In this document: one piece after another, positions 54,802 through 63,981 of the stretch
How positions within the stretch are numbered: the first letter of the stretch is position 1
How the letters are laid out: each line of letters starts with the position of its first letter
Origin: Endozoicomonas gorgoniicola
Lineage (GTDB): Bacteria > Pseudomonadota > Gammaproteobacteria > Pseudomonadales > Endozoicomonadaceae
Assembly (NCBI RefSeq): GCF_025562715.2
Contig: NZ_JAPFCC010000001.1
Coordinates: 4,052,501 to 4,116,500 of the forward strand
Length of the DNA stretch: 64,000 nucleotides
Direction of reading: 5' to 3'
Program-made: the position numbers and the translations under genes
The notes under the pieces: generated by a model
Databases searched by the model: none
What the model saw: only the letters and a program-made list of their open reading frames with translations
What the model was told of the DNA's origin: nothing

Positions 54802-56592
54802 GTAACTGCTCAAAATTGACTGGCAAATCAACCTCTACAGGTCAAAGAAAGTTATCCTGATCTTTCGTATATTTCACCGTATGCACCTGCCTGACTCACT
54901 ATTCTCCAGTACAGACAATGAACAGTTGCGTTCATTCGTCAAAAACCTTCTCGACACGGTCGAGAAGCAATCTGTGCAAATTGAAAGGCAGCGCGTTCAG
55001 ATCGAACAGCTGGTCGAAGAGAACGAACAGCTTCGAGCAGAAATTCGCCACCTGAAGAAGCACAAGGGCAAGCCTAAAATCAGGCCTAATGTCTCGGACA
55101 AGGGCGATGATCAGGAAGACAGCTCTTCTGCGGAAGACACTGATCAGGCTGCCGGGAAAAGTGACACTGATCGTCCGCCGAAAAGTAAACGACCACGATC
55201 ACAAGAAGCCGGTGAAACCGCTGCACCACCAATGACTGTTGACCGAGAGGAAATCTGTTCAATCGCTGCTCCCGGTGAGAACTGGCGCTTCAAGTGCTAT
55301 ATCGACTTTTTCCATACTGAGCTGGACTTGCGTTTTGTCACTACTCGCTACAGGCGTGAGTATTACACAACTCCGGAAGGCGGGGTGTCAGCCCCGCTAC
55401 CTGATCATGTGAAAGACCGTTTTGGCGACAACCTGAAAGCCCATCTGCTGGATTTTTATCATTCATGCAGTACGACACAGCCACTACTGCTATCTTGGCT
55501 GCACGACCATGGATGCTCAATATCAGAAGGTTCCCTGAGCAACATCCTGACGAAAGGCCATGATATTTTCCACCAGGAAAAAGAAGAATTGCTGGAAGCA
55601 GGGCTGACTTGCTCTGATTATCTCCAGGCCGACGACACAGGTGCTCGCCACCAAGGAAAAAACGGCTACTGCCTGTTTATCGGCAACCCTTATTTTTCCT
55701 ACTTCCATAGCAGCGACAGTAAGAGCAGGATTAATTTCCTGGGCTGTCTGCAAGGGCAGCAGCGGCTTTATCTTCTCAACGACGTTGCCATTGACTACAT
55801 GGAGAATCAGGTTGATGTGTCGAAGAAGTGGATCACTGCGCTATCCGAATGCGGCGAGAAGCGTTTCTCAACAGAAGAAGAGTGGGAGAGCTTCCTTAAC
55901 AGCATTGGTTGTGCTGCCCCGCAACAAAGGCGCTGGGCGACAGAGGGTGTTTTAAAGGCCGCATTGATGCTCAATCATCGCCTTGAGAACCTGATTATCC
56001 ATAGCGATGGAGCCCGGCAGTTTGATACAGCCTTTCAGCATTCGCTGTGTTGGTACCATGCGGGAAGAAACATGGACAAGCTGATACCGGCCAATGACCT
56101 GGAACGAGCCGCCCGTGACACCGTGCAGGATCAGTACTGGTGCCTCTACGACGACATTGAGGCCTACCAGAAAAAACCAACGGACAAGGAGAAACAGAAG
56201 CTCTACCAGGAGTTTGATCGTTGGGTAACACAGCGGGTTGACTACCCTGCCTTGCAGGCTGAGTTGGGCAAACTGATGGTTGTCAGGGAAGAGCTGTTAT
56301 TGGTTCTTGAGTATCCGTGGCTGCCACTGCACAACAACCTGAGCGAGAGGCAGATCAGAGAGTATGTGAAACGGCGAAAGGTTAGCGGTGGTACCCGGAG
56401 TAAACTTGGGAGGAAATGCCGCGACACCTTTGCCAGTTTGAAAAAGACCTGTAAACAACACGGGGTGTCCTTTGCCAACTATCTCAGGGACAGGCTGACT
56501 GGAACCAATCTGATTCCGCAGCTGGGGCATCTCATCCTGAAGGCATCAGGCTATCAGGAAACGGTTCTTGCCAATGGAATATGAGCAGTTAC
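54802..56592 (+). mobile_element. IS66-family insertion sequence, copy 2
   Basis: 1791 bp, same ends (GTAACTGCTCA) as copy 1 at 13706-15496 and apparently the same sequence throughout. 8-bp target duplication AAAAAAAC (54794-54801, 56593-56600). Confidence 0.95.
54881..56584 (+). CDS. IS66-family transposase
   Basis: 567 residues with the same protein sequence as at 13785-15488: coiled-coil N-terminus, DDE core and the NNLSERQIREY C-terminal hallmark. Confidence 0.92.
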   Translation: MHLPDSLFSSTDNEQLRSFVKNLLDTVEKQSVQIERQRVQIEQLVEENEQLRAEIRHLKKHKGKPKIRPNVSDKGDDQEDSSSAEDTDQAAGKSDTDRPPKSKRPRSQEAGETAAPPMTVDREEICSIAAPGENWRFKCYIDFFHTELDLRFVTTRYRREYYTTPEGGVSAPLPDHVKDRFGDNLKAHLLDFYHSCSTTQPLLLSWLHDHGCSISEGSLSNILTKGHDIFHQEKEELLEAGLTCSDYLQADDTGARHQGKNGYCLFIGNPYFSYFHSSDSKSRINFLGCLQGQQRLYLLNDVAIDYMENQVDVSKKWITALSECGEKRFSTEEEWESFLNSIGCAAPQQRRWATEGVLKAALMLNHRLENLIIHSDGARQFDTAFQHSLCWYHAGRNMDKLIPANDLERAARDTVQDQYWCLYDDIEAYQKKPTDKEKQKLYQEFDRWVTQRVDYPALQAELGKLMVVREELLLVLEYPWLPLHNNLSERQIREYVKRRKVSGGTRSKLGRKCRDTFASLKKTCKQHGVSFANYLRDRLTGTNLIPQLGHLILKASGYQETVLANGI

Positions 56593-56640
56593 AAAAAAAC
56601 TGGCTCCTCAGGGATAATTGTAAAAATGAACAAATTTTAA

Positions 56641-56985
56641 GAAAGAGGCACCAGCGGCTGATTTCTGGTACGTTTTTGTTTGCAGACACTAAAGAGTCGG
56701 CAAACAAAACGTTAGGGTGAAACTCATATTGACAGTCTTTTCCGGACTTACAGCCCAAGAGGTACCCTACAGCAGCAAGTTTCCCCTTCCCTGAAGTGGT
56801 GACGGCCAAACACCGCTATGATGTTTGCTGATAAAACACGACACCATATTGGTGAGAGGCCGCCCCGATGGAAGTATGTCAGCCACTGAATAAAGTTGCC
56901 AATTCTTGCCATGCAATTCAACAGCTTGATCAGCAGTTTCGGCTCTGCGCCAACAGTACGACCCCATTCAACACTTTGAAGACTA
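56641..56985. other. unassigned stretch with degraded reverse-strand coding pieces
   Basis: The reverse strand keeps short coding-like pieces in different frames (VEWGRTVGAEPKLLIKLLNC; KLAAVGYLLGCKSGKDCQYE), as in a decayed gene or transposase. I cannot name it. It separates IS66 from the uvrA fragment. Confidence 0.3.
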
Positions 56986-56988
56986 TGA

Positions 56989-57524
56989 AGGTGAAGTTCA
57001 CAAGCTTTTTGCCAGACATCTACGTTCCCTGTGACGTCTGCAAGGGAAAGCGTTACAACCGTGAAACCCTTGATGTTAAATACAAGGGTAAGAGCATTGA
57101 TGAAGTGCTGAACATGACCGTGGAAGAAGCGCTGGAATTTTTCGAAGCCATTCCCGCTATTAACCGCAAACTGCAGACACTGATGGACGTTGGCCTGTCG
57201 TATATTCACCTGGGGCAGAATGCGACAACCCTGTCTGGCGGTGAAGCCCAGCGGGTCAAACTGGCCAAAGAGCTGTCCAAGCGTGATACCGGCAAGACCA
57301 TGTATATTCTGGACGAACCAACGACCGGCCTGCACTTCCACGATATACAACAGCTGCTTAATGTTCTGCACCGTTTACGGGATCATGGCAATACAGTCGT
57401 AGTTATCGAACATAACCTCGATGTCATTAAAACGGCGGACTGGATCGTGGATCTGGGACCAGAAGGGGGCGATGGTGGCGGTGACATCTTCCCGAAAGGT
57501 GTCACAGGTGTTATTGCCATTTAA
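56989..57524 (+). pseudogene. partial second copy of the uvrA 3' end, mosaic
   Basis: It matches uvrA from about 52760 to 53255 and encodes FLPDIYVPCDVCKGKRYNRE to WIVDLGPEGGDGGG. This includes the second ABC signature LSGGEAQRVKLAKELS and Walker B MYILDEPTTGLHF, then a foreign tail DIFPKGVTGVIAI. It lacks Walker A and the rest of UvrA. From 57016 to about 57387 it differs from uvrA at only a few silent bases. On both sides of that block it differs at many silent positions, for example GTAGTTATCGAACATAACCT against GTTGTGATAGAACACAATCT. The frame is open from an ATG at 56868, but a product is unlikely to be functional. Confidence 0.88.
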
Positions 57525-57665
57525 GAAACGTTATTTTTCAAAGTATACTGCTTCAGACTGATAATGATTGCAGTCATTGCCTTGATCCCTGAGAATAACG
57601 CACAAAAATCAATCTGCGTCTTTATGCGTAGTTTTCTGACATTAACTACATAGGTTTCTTCGTCC

Positions 57666-58127
57666 ATGTGGGGCAAAAGCAGTTCCGAATCCAAAGCACA
57701 CGGCAATGATCACAGCGATATCACAACCCTGATTTCCGGTGGAACCGAAATAGAAGGTGATATTCGTTTTCGCGGCAATGTTCATGTTGAAGGCACCATC
57801 AAAGGCAATATCACTTCCGACAGCGGCATGTTGCAGCTGGTAAAAGGTAGCTCTGTAACCGGCAATATTCGTGCAGCTGATGTTCGTATCGACGGTCTGG
57901 TAAACGGCGATGTTTATGCGTCCGAGCGCCTGGAGCTGTCCCGCAACGCTGAAATCAATGGCAACATTTATTACGACGTAATGGAAATGGTAGCTGGTGC
58001 TGCCATTAACGGTCGCATGGAGCGCATGCACAAAACCGGTGAACTACTGCCTAAAGGCGATGAGGCAGAAAAAGAAAACACTAAAAAAGTTGGCAAAGAG
58101 AAAGTCAAACAGCTGAAAACTGCCTGA
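57666..58127 (+). CDS. bactofilin family cytoskeletal protein
   Basis: 153 residues. The central beta-helix of the bactofilin (DUF583) type spans about 20-115: ISGGTEIEGDIRFRGNVHVE, GTIKGNI, VKGSSVTGNIRAADVRIDG, NGDVYASERLELS, AEINGNIYYDVMEM and INGRMER. Flanking disordered ends are charged (WGKSSSESKAHGND; EAEKENTKKVGKEK). Bactofilins polymerise without nucleotide and act in cell shape or polar organisation. ATG at 57666. Confidence 0.93.
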   Translation: MWGKSSSESKAHGNDHSDITTLISGGTEIEGDIRFRGNVHVEGTIKGNITSDSGMLQLVKGSSVTGNIRAADVRIDGLVNGDVYASERLELSRNAEINGNIYYDVMEMVAGAAINGRMERMHKTGELLPKGDEAEKENTKKVGKEKVKQLKTA

Positions 58128-58298
58128 TTTTACGACGGATGGTGTTCTCTGTCAGAATCGCCTCTGATGATTCACTGAGAGCCCCATCCAATACGCTGAT
58201 AGTTCTGACCAGTAGAATCTCCCTCTCGGAATTCGCTATAAACACTATACTTACCCACTAATTAACACCTCCAAACATACGTTTTCGTACCAATAAAA

Positions 58299-58345
58299 CC
58301 CCAGTTTCAATAATGGATTTATCGCATATAAGTTTTGTTCCAACT
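58299..58345. repeat. 47-bp direct repeat, copy 1
   Basis: CCCCAG...TAATGGATTTATCGCATA, continuing to TTTTGTTCCAACT, recurs at 60617-60663 in front of kamA; the inner 35 bp are identical. The two copies bracket IS30 copy 3 and the GGTS-repeat protein gene. Confidence 0.85.
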
Positions 58346-58389
58346 ATGCAAAAACCAGCTAAATTTCATATTGTCTCAACCTTAATACT

Positions 58390-59510
58390 CCTGAATTCGT
58401 ATCATAAGTGCATAACCTCTGTAACCAGAGGATTGTTTCAGAACCTTTGAAGTGAATCAGAACTCAGGGGTATTCTGTAAAGCAACCAAACCATACAGAG
58501 GAAGCCAAGGATGGCCTATACACACCTGAGCTCTGAAGAGAGATATTATATCGAAACTGAACTCAAAAATGGGACTTCACAAAACAAAATTGCTAAAAAG
58601 CTTGGCCGTTCACAGCCTACCGTGTCGCGAGAAGTAAACCGCAATAAAGGGCAAAGAGGGTACAGGCACCAACAGGCTAATCGCACAGCTCGGCAGCGGC
58701 ACAAAGATAAGCCAAAAGCTATTAAGCTGACAGACGACATTAAACAACGTATTTCAAACGATATCCGTTCAGATTGGAGTCCTGAACAAGTGGCTGGAAG
58801 GCTTGAAAAGGACGGTGTAATCAAGCTGCATCATGAGACGATTTATCAATTTGTAGCGGATGATAAACGGCGCGGAGGCTCGCTCTATAAGCACTTGAGG
58901 CACCAGAAAAAAACTTATCGAAAGCGATACGGTTCAGCTCATAACCGAACCGGTATACCAAATCGGGTTGGCATTGAAGAACGCCCCGAAGTGGTCAACA
59001 ACAGAGAGCGAGTTGGTGACTGGGAAGCTGATACTGTAATAGGTAAAAATCATAAAGGAGCCATCGCTACATTAGATGAACGAAAAACCAAGCTTCGCCT
59101 TGCTGTCCCTCTACCAGGCAAGAAGGCAAAAGCGGTTAAACAGGGAATAATTGACGTACTCAAGCCTCTGAAAAGGTTTGTAAAGACAATAACATACGAC
59201 AATGGAAAGGAGTTTGTTCAGCATGAATCAATTGCCAAAGCTTTAAAATGTGACAGCTACTTTGCTGCCCCCTACCATTCTTGGGAAAGAGGCCAGAATG
59301 AGAATGCTAATGGTTTGCTAAGGCAGTATTTCCCCAAGTCGATGGAGCTTAATGGCGTGACAGAAAAAGATGTCATCATTGCAGTGGATAAGCTGAACAA
59401 CAGGCCAAGAAAGTGCCTGGGCTACAAGACTCCTTATGAGGCATTTAAAGAGTCAACTGGAATAGATGCAAGAAAAGTCATGGGTTATGCACTTATGACT
59501 TGAATTCAGG
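58390..59510 (+). mobile_element. IS30-family insertion sequence, copy 3
   Basis: 1121 bp, ends as in the other copies, target duplication ACT (58387-58389, 59511-59513). It ends 24 bp before the start of the GGTS-repeat protein gene. Confidence 0.95.
58511..59503 (+). CDS. IS30-family transposase
   Basis: 330 residues, the same protein as in copies 1 and 2; complete HTH and DDE motifs. Confidence 0.95.
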   Translation: MAYTHLSSEERYYIETELKNGTSQNKIAKKLGRSQPTVSREVNRNKGQRGYRHQQANRTARQRHKDKPKAIKLTDDIKQRISNDIRSDWSPEQVAGRLEKDGVIKLHHETIYQFVADDKRRGGSLYKHLRHQKKTYRKRYGSAHNRTGIPNRVGIEERPEVVNNRERVGDWEADTVIGKNHKGAIATLDERKTKLRLAVPLPGKKAKAVKQGIIDVLKPLKRFVKTITYDNGKEFVQHESIAKALKCDSYFAAPYHSWERGQNENANGLLRQYFPKSMELNGVTEKDVIIAVDKLNNRPRKCLGYKTPYEAFKESTGIDARKVMGYALMT

Positions 59511-59534
59511 ACTTAATAGATAGTTGGACTTATA

Positions 59535-60476
59535 ATGAAAGTTATCAACCAGTTCCTAATCGCTTTAGTTGTTGTTCCGTTGTCGTTTTTTCCAAAAAAT
59601 CTCTACGCGGGAGATCAATATTTCTGGCTGGCGCGGGTACTGCCAAACTTGAGAACTATCGCAACAGCACTGGTTAGAGTTTCTCCCCAGGATTTACAGT
59701 CAGCCACTTCGCTTCAAGCCAGAGCTTTTTATCTGAATGGTATGCAAACAGCCTCAAGATCACCTGGTTCAGTCGGTCGAGTCCTGGGAATAAATGATTT
59801 AGTGCGTCAGGACTGGTCAGTACTTCCGCAACAGAGCATAGATGTTAATTCGGAGACTGGACGTACTTCTTCAAACTACTTTACCCCTCAACAACCAGTG
59901 AACCATTTCAGCACATCACTGGCTGGTAGCCTTTTCAGCATAATAGGAAGTAACTTACCCCATCAACCATTACTATTTGGTGCCGGTGTGCACAGCGTCC
60001 CTTTTTCTACAGTGCTACCCATCAGACCATTATTTGATCAGCCAAGGATGTTAGAACTCACTCCCCCGGGTACTAACCACCCAATCATCGTGGATTTACA
60101 ACCTTTAACTGATAATTCTGCTCGTTTACGTCCACAATCATCATTGGCCGAGGCAATCGAACACGCCTTACCTTCCAGGGCTGAAAGTTCGCATCAAGCT
60201 GCTACAAACAACCGTCACGCTTTGTTAAGCAATTTGTTGATGCAACTTAGCACTGGAGGAACATCTGGAGGTACATCTGGAGGTACATCTGGAGGTACAA
60301 ATGGTCTGCTGTACTTCTCCCGCCCCCATGGGGCTTACCTGCACTCGCCGAATCACGGTCAACATTTATCCGTCCTTGTGCCCCACGATACAGTAATCAG
60401 TCTCGGCCTGATTAATGGTGCAACAGGAGACAACACAAGGCATCTAGAACCTGATCACTGGGGCGAACCGGATTAA
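59535..60476 (+). CDS. exported hypothetical protein with GGTS repeats
   Basis: 313 residues. Signal peptide FLIALVVVPLSFFPKNLYAG. The mature protein has no cysteine and is rich in Ser, Pro, Leu and His. Near residues 241-257 it carries STGGTSGGTSGGTSGGTNG, a flexible spacer dividing an N-terminal part from a short C-terminal part (LLYFSRPHGAYLHSPNHGQH...). No family recognised. IS30 copy 3 has replaced its upstream region, and the gene lies between two copies of a 47-bp repeat, so it looks like cargo placed upstream of kamA. Confidence 0.6.
   Translation: MKVINQFLIALVVVPLSFFPKNLYAGDQYFWLARVLPNLRTIATALVRVSPQDLQSATSLQARAFYLNGMQTASRSPGSVGRVLGINDLVRQDWSVLPQQSIDVNSETGRTSSNYFTPQQPVNHFSTSLAGSLFSIIGSNLPHQPLLFGAGVHSVPFSTVLPIRPLFDQPRMLELTPPGTNHPIIVDLQPLTDNSARLRPQSSLAEAIEHALPSRAESSHQAATNNRHALLSNLLMQLSTGGTSGGTSGGTSGGTNGLLYFSRPHGAYLHSPNHGQHLSVLVPHDTVISLGLINGATGDNTRHLEPDHWGEPD
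60257..60304 (+). repeat. 12-bp in-frame tandem repeat (GGTS)
   Basis: Four copies of a GGAGGTACATCT-type unit, the first and last slightly changed. Frame-neutral. Confidence 0.9.
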
Positions 60477-60548
60477 CGCGCCCTTTTCTTTCCTGACCGA
60501 CGAGAAGTTGGTTGTGCCGCAGAGGATTTTCCGGAAGGCCGGTGACAT

Positions 60549-60590
60549 GATTGACATCCTCCTCGCCGTAAAGAGGGTGTCTTAAAGTAA
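60549..60590 (-). repeat. degraded solo IS605-type right end
   Basis: ATTGACATCCTCCTCGCCG resembles the complement of the tnpB element's right end (AGGATGTCAA). There is no transposase gene nearby. Confidence 0.45.
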
Positions 60591-60616
60591 GGGGTTTTAC
60601 GTTTAAAGTGATAAAT

Positions 60617-60663
60617 CCCCAGCTTATATAATGGATTTATCGCATATAAGTTTTGTTCCAACT
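60617..60663. repeat. 47-bp direct repeat, copy 2
   Basis: Second copy of the repeat at 58299-58345, here directly in the kamA upstream region, ending 54 bp before the kamA start. Confidence 0.85.
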
Positions 60664-60716
60664 GTGGAAAAATCCACCTATCCTTCATATCTCCACTCAA
60701 AAACAGAGGAGCCGAT

Positions 60717-62087
60717 TTGAACGCTTATACCCAGGCTGAACAGTTAATTGCGTCTTCCAACACCGACGCAGCGCGTCCGTATACCGTTTACACCGAACGT
60801 AATATTGACATGATCGAGCAGTTCCGTCAGTTGCCTGAAGCCATGCAGTTCGAAATCAAGGTTGTGGCCAGTGTTATGCCGTTCCGCGTAAACGAATATG
60901 TTGTGAACGAACTGATCGACTGGAACGATATCCCTGACGATCCGGTTTTCCGCCTGATGTTCCCGCAGAAGGAAATGCTGAAAGCAGGCGATTTTGATCT
61001 GATGGCAGAGCTGCACGCTGCAGAAGCCAGCCGTGCAACCATCAAAAAAGCAGCCCACGAAATTCAGCTGAGCATGAACCCGCACCCTGCCGGTCAGATG
61101 GCTATGAACGCTCCTATGGTTGACGGCAAGCCGGTTCAGGGCATGCAGCACAAGTATCGTGAAACCGCACTGTACTTCCCAAGTCAGGGCCAGACCTGCC
61201 ATAGCTACTGTACTTTCTGCTTCCGCTGGGCGCAGTTCATTGGTGACAGCGACCTGAAAATGGCTGCGACCGAAGCGTCCACCATGCACGCTTACCTGAA
61301 AGAACACAAAGAATTGACCGACCTGCTGTTCACCGGTGGTGATCCGCTGGTTATGAAGACCAAGCTGGTAAAAGAATACCTGGAGCCTCTGCTGCAGCCA
61401 GAATTCGACCACATCAAAAATATCCGTATCGGTTCCAAGACACTGACCTTCTGGCCATACCGCTTTACCACTGACGACGATGCACAAGAGTTGCTGGCGC
61501 TGTTCAAAAAGATGGTAGACGGCGGTAAGCACCTGGCGTTTATGGCGCACTTTGACCACTACGCAGAGCTGAAAACCGACGTATGTAAAGAAGCCGTTAA
61601 ACGAATCCGTGCCACTGGCGTCAACATTCGCGCCCAGGCTCCCCTGACCCGCCACATTAACGACAATTCTGATGTATGGGTTCAGAACTGGCAGACTCAG
61701 CTGTCCATGGGCATTATTCCTTACTACTTCTTTGTAGCCCGTGACACCGGTGCCAAGCATTACTTCGAAATTCCACTGTACAAAGCGTACGAAATCTTTC
61801 AGGCAGCCATCATCCGCATGTCTGGCCTGGGTCGTACTGTTCGTGGGCCATCCATGAGTGCGGGTCCTGGTAAAGTAGAGATCACCGGCATCACTGAAAT
61901 CAACGGAGAGAAAGTATTCGTTCTGCGCTTCCTGCAGGGGCGTAACTCAGAGTGGTGCTACCGCCCGTTCTTTGCTAAATACGACGAAGAAGCGACCTGG
62001 CTGGACGACCTGAAGCCAGCCTTCGGCGAAGAAAAATTCTTCTTTGAAGATGAATACAAAGCAATGTGTAAGGCTCGCGGCGTCTAA
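60717..62087 (+). CDS. kamA: KamA-family radical SAM protein (lysine 2,3-aminomutase type)
   Basis: 456 residues. The start is TTG at 60717, with AGAGGAG six bases upstream and no nearby ATG in frame. Radical-SAM cluster C-x3-C-x2-C in GQTCHSYCTFCFRWAQF (near residue 161-168), LLFTGGDPLVMK (near 203) and an aminomutase-like PLP/substrate domain (RIRATGVNIRAQAPLTRHIND). Lysine 2,3-aminomutases form beta-lysine using PLP and SAM. Longer than EpmB, so not that enzyme; the exact substrate is not certain. Confidence 0.88.
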   Translation: MNAYTQAEQLIASSNTDAARPYTVYTERNIDMIEQFRQLPEAMQFEIKVVASVMPFRVNEYVVNELIDWNDIPDDPVFRLMFPQKEMLKAGDFDLMAELHAAEASRATIKKAAHEIQLSMNPHPAGQMAMNAPMVDGKPVQGMQHKYRETALYFPSQGQTCHSYCTFCFRWAQFIGDSDLKMAATEASTMHAYLKEHKELTDLLFTGGDPLVMKTKLVKEYLEPLLQPEFDHIKNIRIGSKTLTFWPYRFTTDDDAQELLALFKKMVDGGKHLAFMAHFDHYAELKTDVCKEAVKRIRATGVNIRAQAPLTRHINDNSDVWVQNWQTQLSMGIIPYYFFVARDTGAKHYFEIPLYKAYEIFQAAIIRMSGLGRTVRGPSMSAGPGKVEITGITEINGEKVFVLRFLQGRNSEWCYRPFFAKYDEEATWLDDLKPAFGEEKFFFEDEYKAMCKARGV

Positions 62088-62131
62088 TAAAGTCGTAAGG
62101 GGAGCGGCAATAAAAAGATTACCAACCATTT

Positions 62132-62196
62132 GTCATTCCCACGAAAGTGGGAATCCACCACGAGCAGTGGATCCCCGCCTGCGCGGGGATGACGTT
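62132..62196. repeat. double-hairpin dispersed repeat
   Basis: TCATTCCCACGAAAGTGGGAATCC and GGATCCCCGCCTGCGCGGGGATGACG form two stems around CACCACGAGCAGTG. This is a widespread intergenic element of the ATTCCCGCGAAAGCGGGAAT type. It follows kamA by 45 bp and may aid termination. Confidence 0.85.
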
Positions 62197-62256
62197 GGGA
62201 TGTTCTACGTTGCTACTCCCCTTACCGGTGATTCAGGCCGTATGAATTACCGGGGG

Positions 62257-63543
62257 TTAAAGCAGCTGTGAAATAACAAAACCTATGATGACCAGTGTAC
62301 CAACCCCAAGTGCAAACAGGTCCCAGAAGGGCTTGCGATATTGCTCAAGCTGTTTAACCCGGTAAAGGCCCGCGATAGGCAGGAAGAAGATAATAATGGC
62401 CATCATCGGAGCAACGACAGCTTCCATAATGCCCAGAATGCTCCAGTTCCCCACGCCAGCCACCCAGCAACTTAAAGCAATGATAAACAGGCTGATTCTG
62501 TGAACATGACCTACTGATACTACCTTGCCAAGACGAAAAGACCGGAATCCCTGGCTTAACAGGCCATTCATAAGCTCTATCACACCCAGAAAAAAGCCGA
62601 AGAACGAGGTCATAATCGCAACAAAGGCAATCAATGGTGTGACCGTTGAAAAAAACCGGTTACCCGGCTGGTTAGCCAGAATAGAAAGCGTTGGAAGGTT
62701 TTCAGCCTTCGCCTGTGCCAGTTGTTCAGGCGTCAATGCCATTACACAGGAAAAAACAAAGAACAGGGCAATAGCCAGAAGTATGGATGCACTGCGCATG
62801 TGAATGCTGTCGGTCTTGCGAATACAGGCATGAAGGTCAGGATTTTTCTGCCGGTATGACCGGGCAAAAGTAGAGCAAACCGGAGCATGATAAAACGAGA
62901 AGACCAGTACCGGGAGTGCCAGCAGGAAGGTTTCCGCCCCTTTTTGCAGAGAAACCGGCTGCATCAGATAATCCATTCGCCATTGTGGAATGAGATAAAC
63001 CGCAATACCAAGCAGCACAATGGTTAATGGTAATACCATTCGCCGGAACAGGCTCAGCAGTCTCTGCTCAGTTCCCAGTAAGGCTCCCACCATGGCAACC
63101 ACCAGAATAAACACTGTCAGGGAGCGTGAAGGTTCAGCCCAGTTCAGCTGGTTGACCAGAAAGCTGACCGTCACATTACTGATACCGATGGTATAGAGCA
63201 GCAAAACCGGGAACATCGACAAGAAACAAACCAGCATCAACCATTTCGCGACGGACGAACCAAAAGTGTCTTCAACATGAGCTGAAAAGTCATTGCCTGA
63301 TTGTCTGGAGGCCAGACAGAACCGGGTCAGGGTGCGATGCGTCAAATACACCATTGGTCCACTGATCAGAGCCATCAGCAGCAGGGGCCAGAAGCCGCCA
63401 ATGCCTGCATTAATAGGAAGGTACAGCAAGCCAGCGCCAATGCCGGTGCCCACATGGCTGAACATCCAGCCAGTATCTTTCGCTGTCCAGCGCAGGTGTT
63501 CATCTGGCTCGCCAACAGGCGATTCAAGACTTTGATCAGACAT
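62257..63543 (-). CDS. HAAAP-family amino acid permease (SdaC/YhjV-like)
   Basis: 428 residues from ATG at 63543, chosen because GGGAGG lies five bases upstream; an open frame runs 29 codons further back. Eleven helices. The N-terminal WTAKDTGWMFSHVGTGIGAGLLYLPINAGIGGFWP (residues 20-54) is typical of the hydroxy/aromatic amino acid permease group. LPVLVFSFYHAPVCSTFARS (near 208) and FFGFFLGVIELMNGL (near 335) follow. It imports serine, threonine or similar with protons or sodium. Confidence 0.88.
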   Translation of the reverse strand: MSDQSLESPVGEPDEHLRWTAKDTGWMFSHVGTGIGAGLLYLPINAGIGGFWPLLLMALISGPMVYLTHRTLTRFCLASRQSGNDFSAHVEDTFGSSVAKWLMLVCFLSMFPVLLLYTIGISNVTVSFLVNQLNWAEPSRSLTVFILVVAMVGALLGTEQRLLSLFRRMVLPLTIVLLGIAVYLIPQWRMDYLMQPVSLQKGAETFLLALPVLVFSFYHAPVCSTFARSYRQKNPDLHACIRKTDSIHMRSASILLAIALFFVFSCVMALTPEQLAQAKAENLPTLSILANQPGNRFFSTVTPLIAFVAIMTSFFGFFLGVIELMNGLLSQGFRSFRLGKVVSVGHVHRISLFIIALSCWVAGVGNWSILGIMEAVVAPMMAIIIFFLPIAGLYRVKQLEQYRKPFWDLFALGVGTLVIIGFVISQLL

Positions 63544-63981
63544 AGGCCTCCCGGCATCTATCGACAAATACCGGAACAGTATAGACAGTCTTGATGGATG
63601 AATGGTTATTAAAAAAACGGACAAATCCAATATTCGCTAATAAGACTTATGCAGACACCATTGACAATCAGCTTCAACCTTATTTCTTTAATAGCGTTCC
63701 TGAGGGTGATAAGAGCAAAAACCAACGCATAAGCAGGGGTATCAAAATAAATAAATATATTACTTTTATTTTAGAAAAATAATTCCATGCAAATCTTTTA
63801 AAAAAAAATTCCACTAATTTTAAATAGTCAACTATAAAAATATTGTTACATGAAACCAATATGTTTTAGTAATGAATCAATTTATCAGAACCTGTACTCT
63901 TTTTTATACGACATATTACAAATACAAGATGCACCTATTTCAACAATAAAGCCTTTGTTTTTCAATTTAGGAGACGTCCAC
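63544..63981. other. AT-rich upstream region
   Basis: About 440 bp, strongly AT-rich from 63760 on, between the permease start and the next gene. An open frame at 63591-63782 shows no ribosome site or domain and is doubtful. Promoters for both flanking genes are expected here, but I cannot place them. Confidence 0.4.

Larger units (their letters stand above)
54384..56617 (+). pseudogene. small membrane protein gene interrupted by IS66
   Basis: The ATG at 54384 begins an AT-rich gene encoding four hydrophobic segments (about residues 18-37, 49-70, 78-105, 108-133) and a basic end (VDRKKK). IS66 copy 2 inserted after codon 139, so the frame now runs into the IS and ends at 54860. Removing the IS and one AAAAAAAC copy gives RKKKLAPQG and a stop at 56615-56617, a 144-residue protein. 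Only the last few residues are lost, so the interrupted form may still fold. No family recognised. Confidence 0.65.

Noticed and set aside
63591..63782. 63-codon open frame upstream of the last gene
   Set aside because: No ribosome site, low-complexity AT-rich composition and no recognisable motif.
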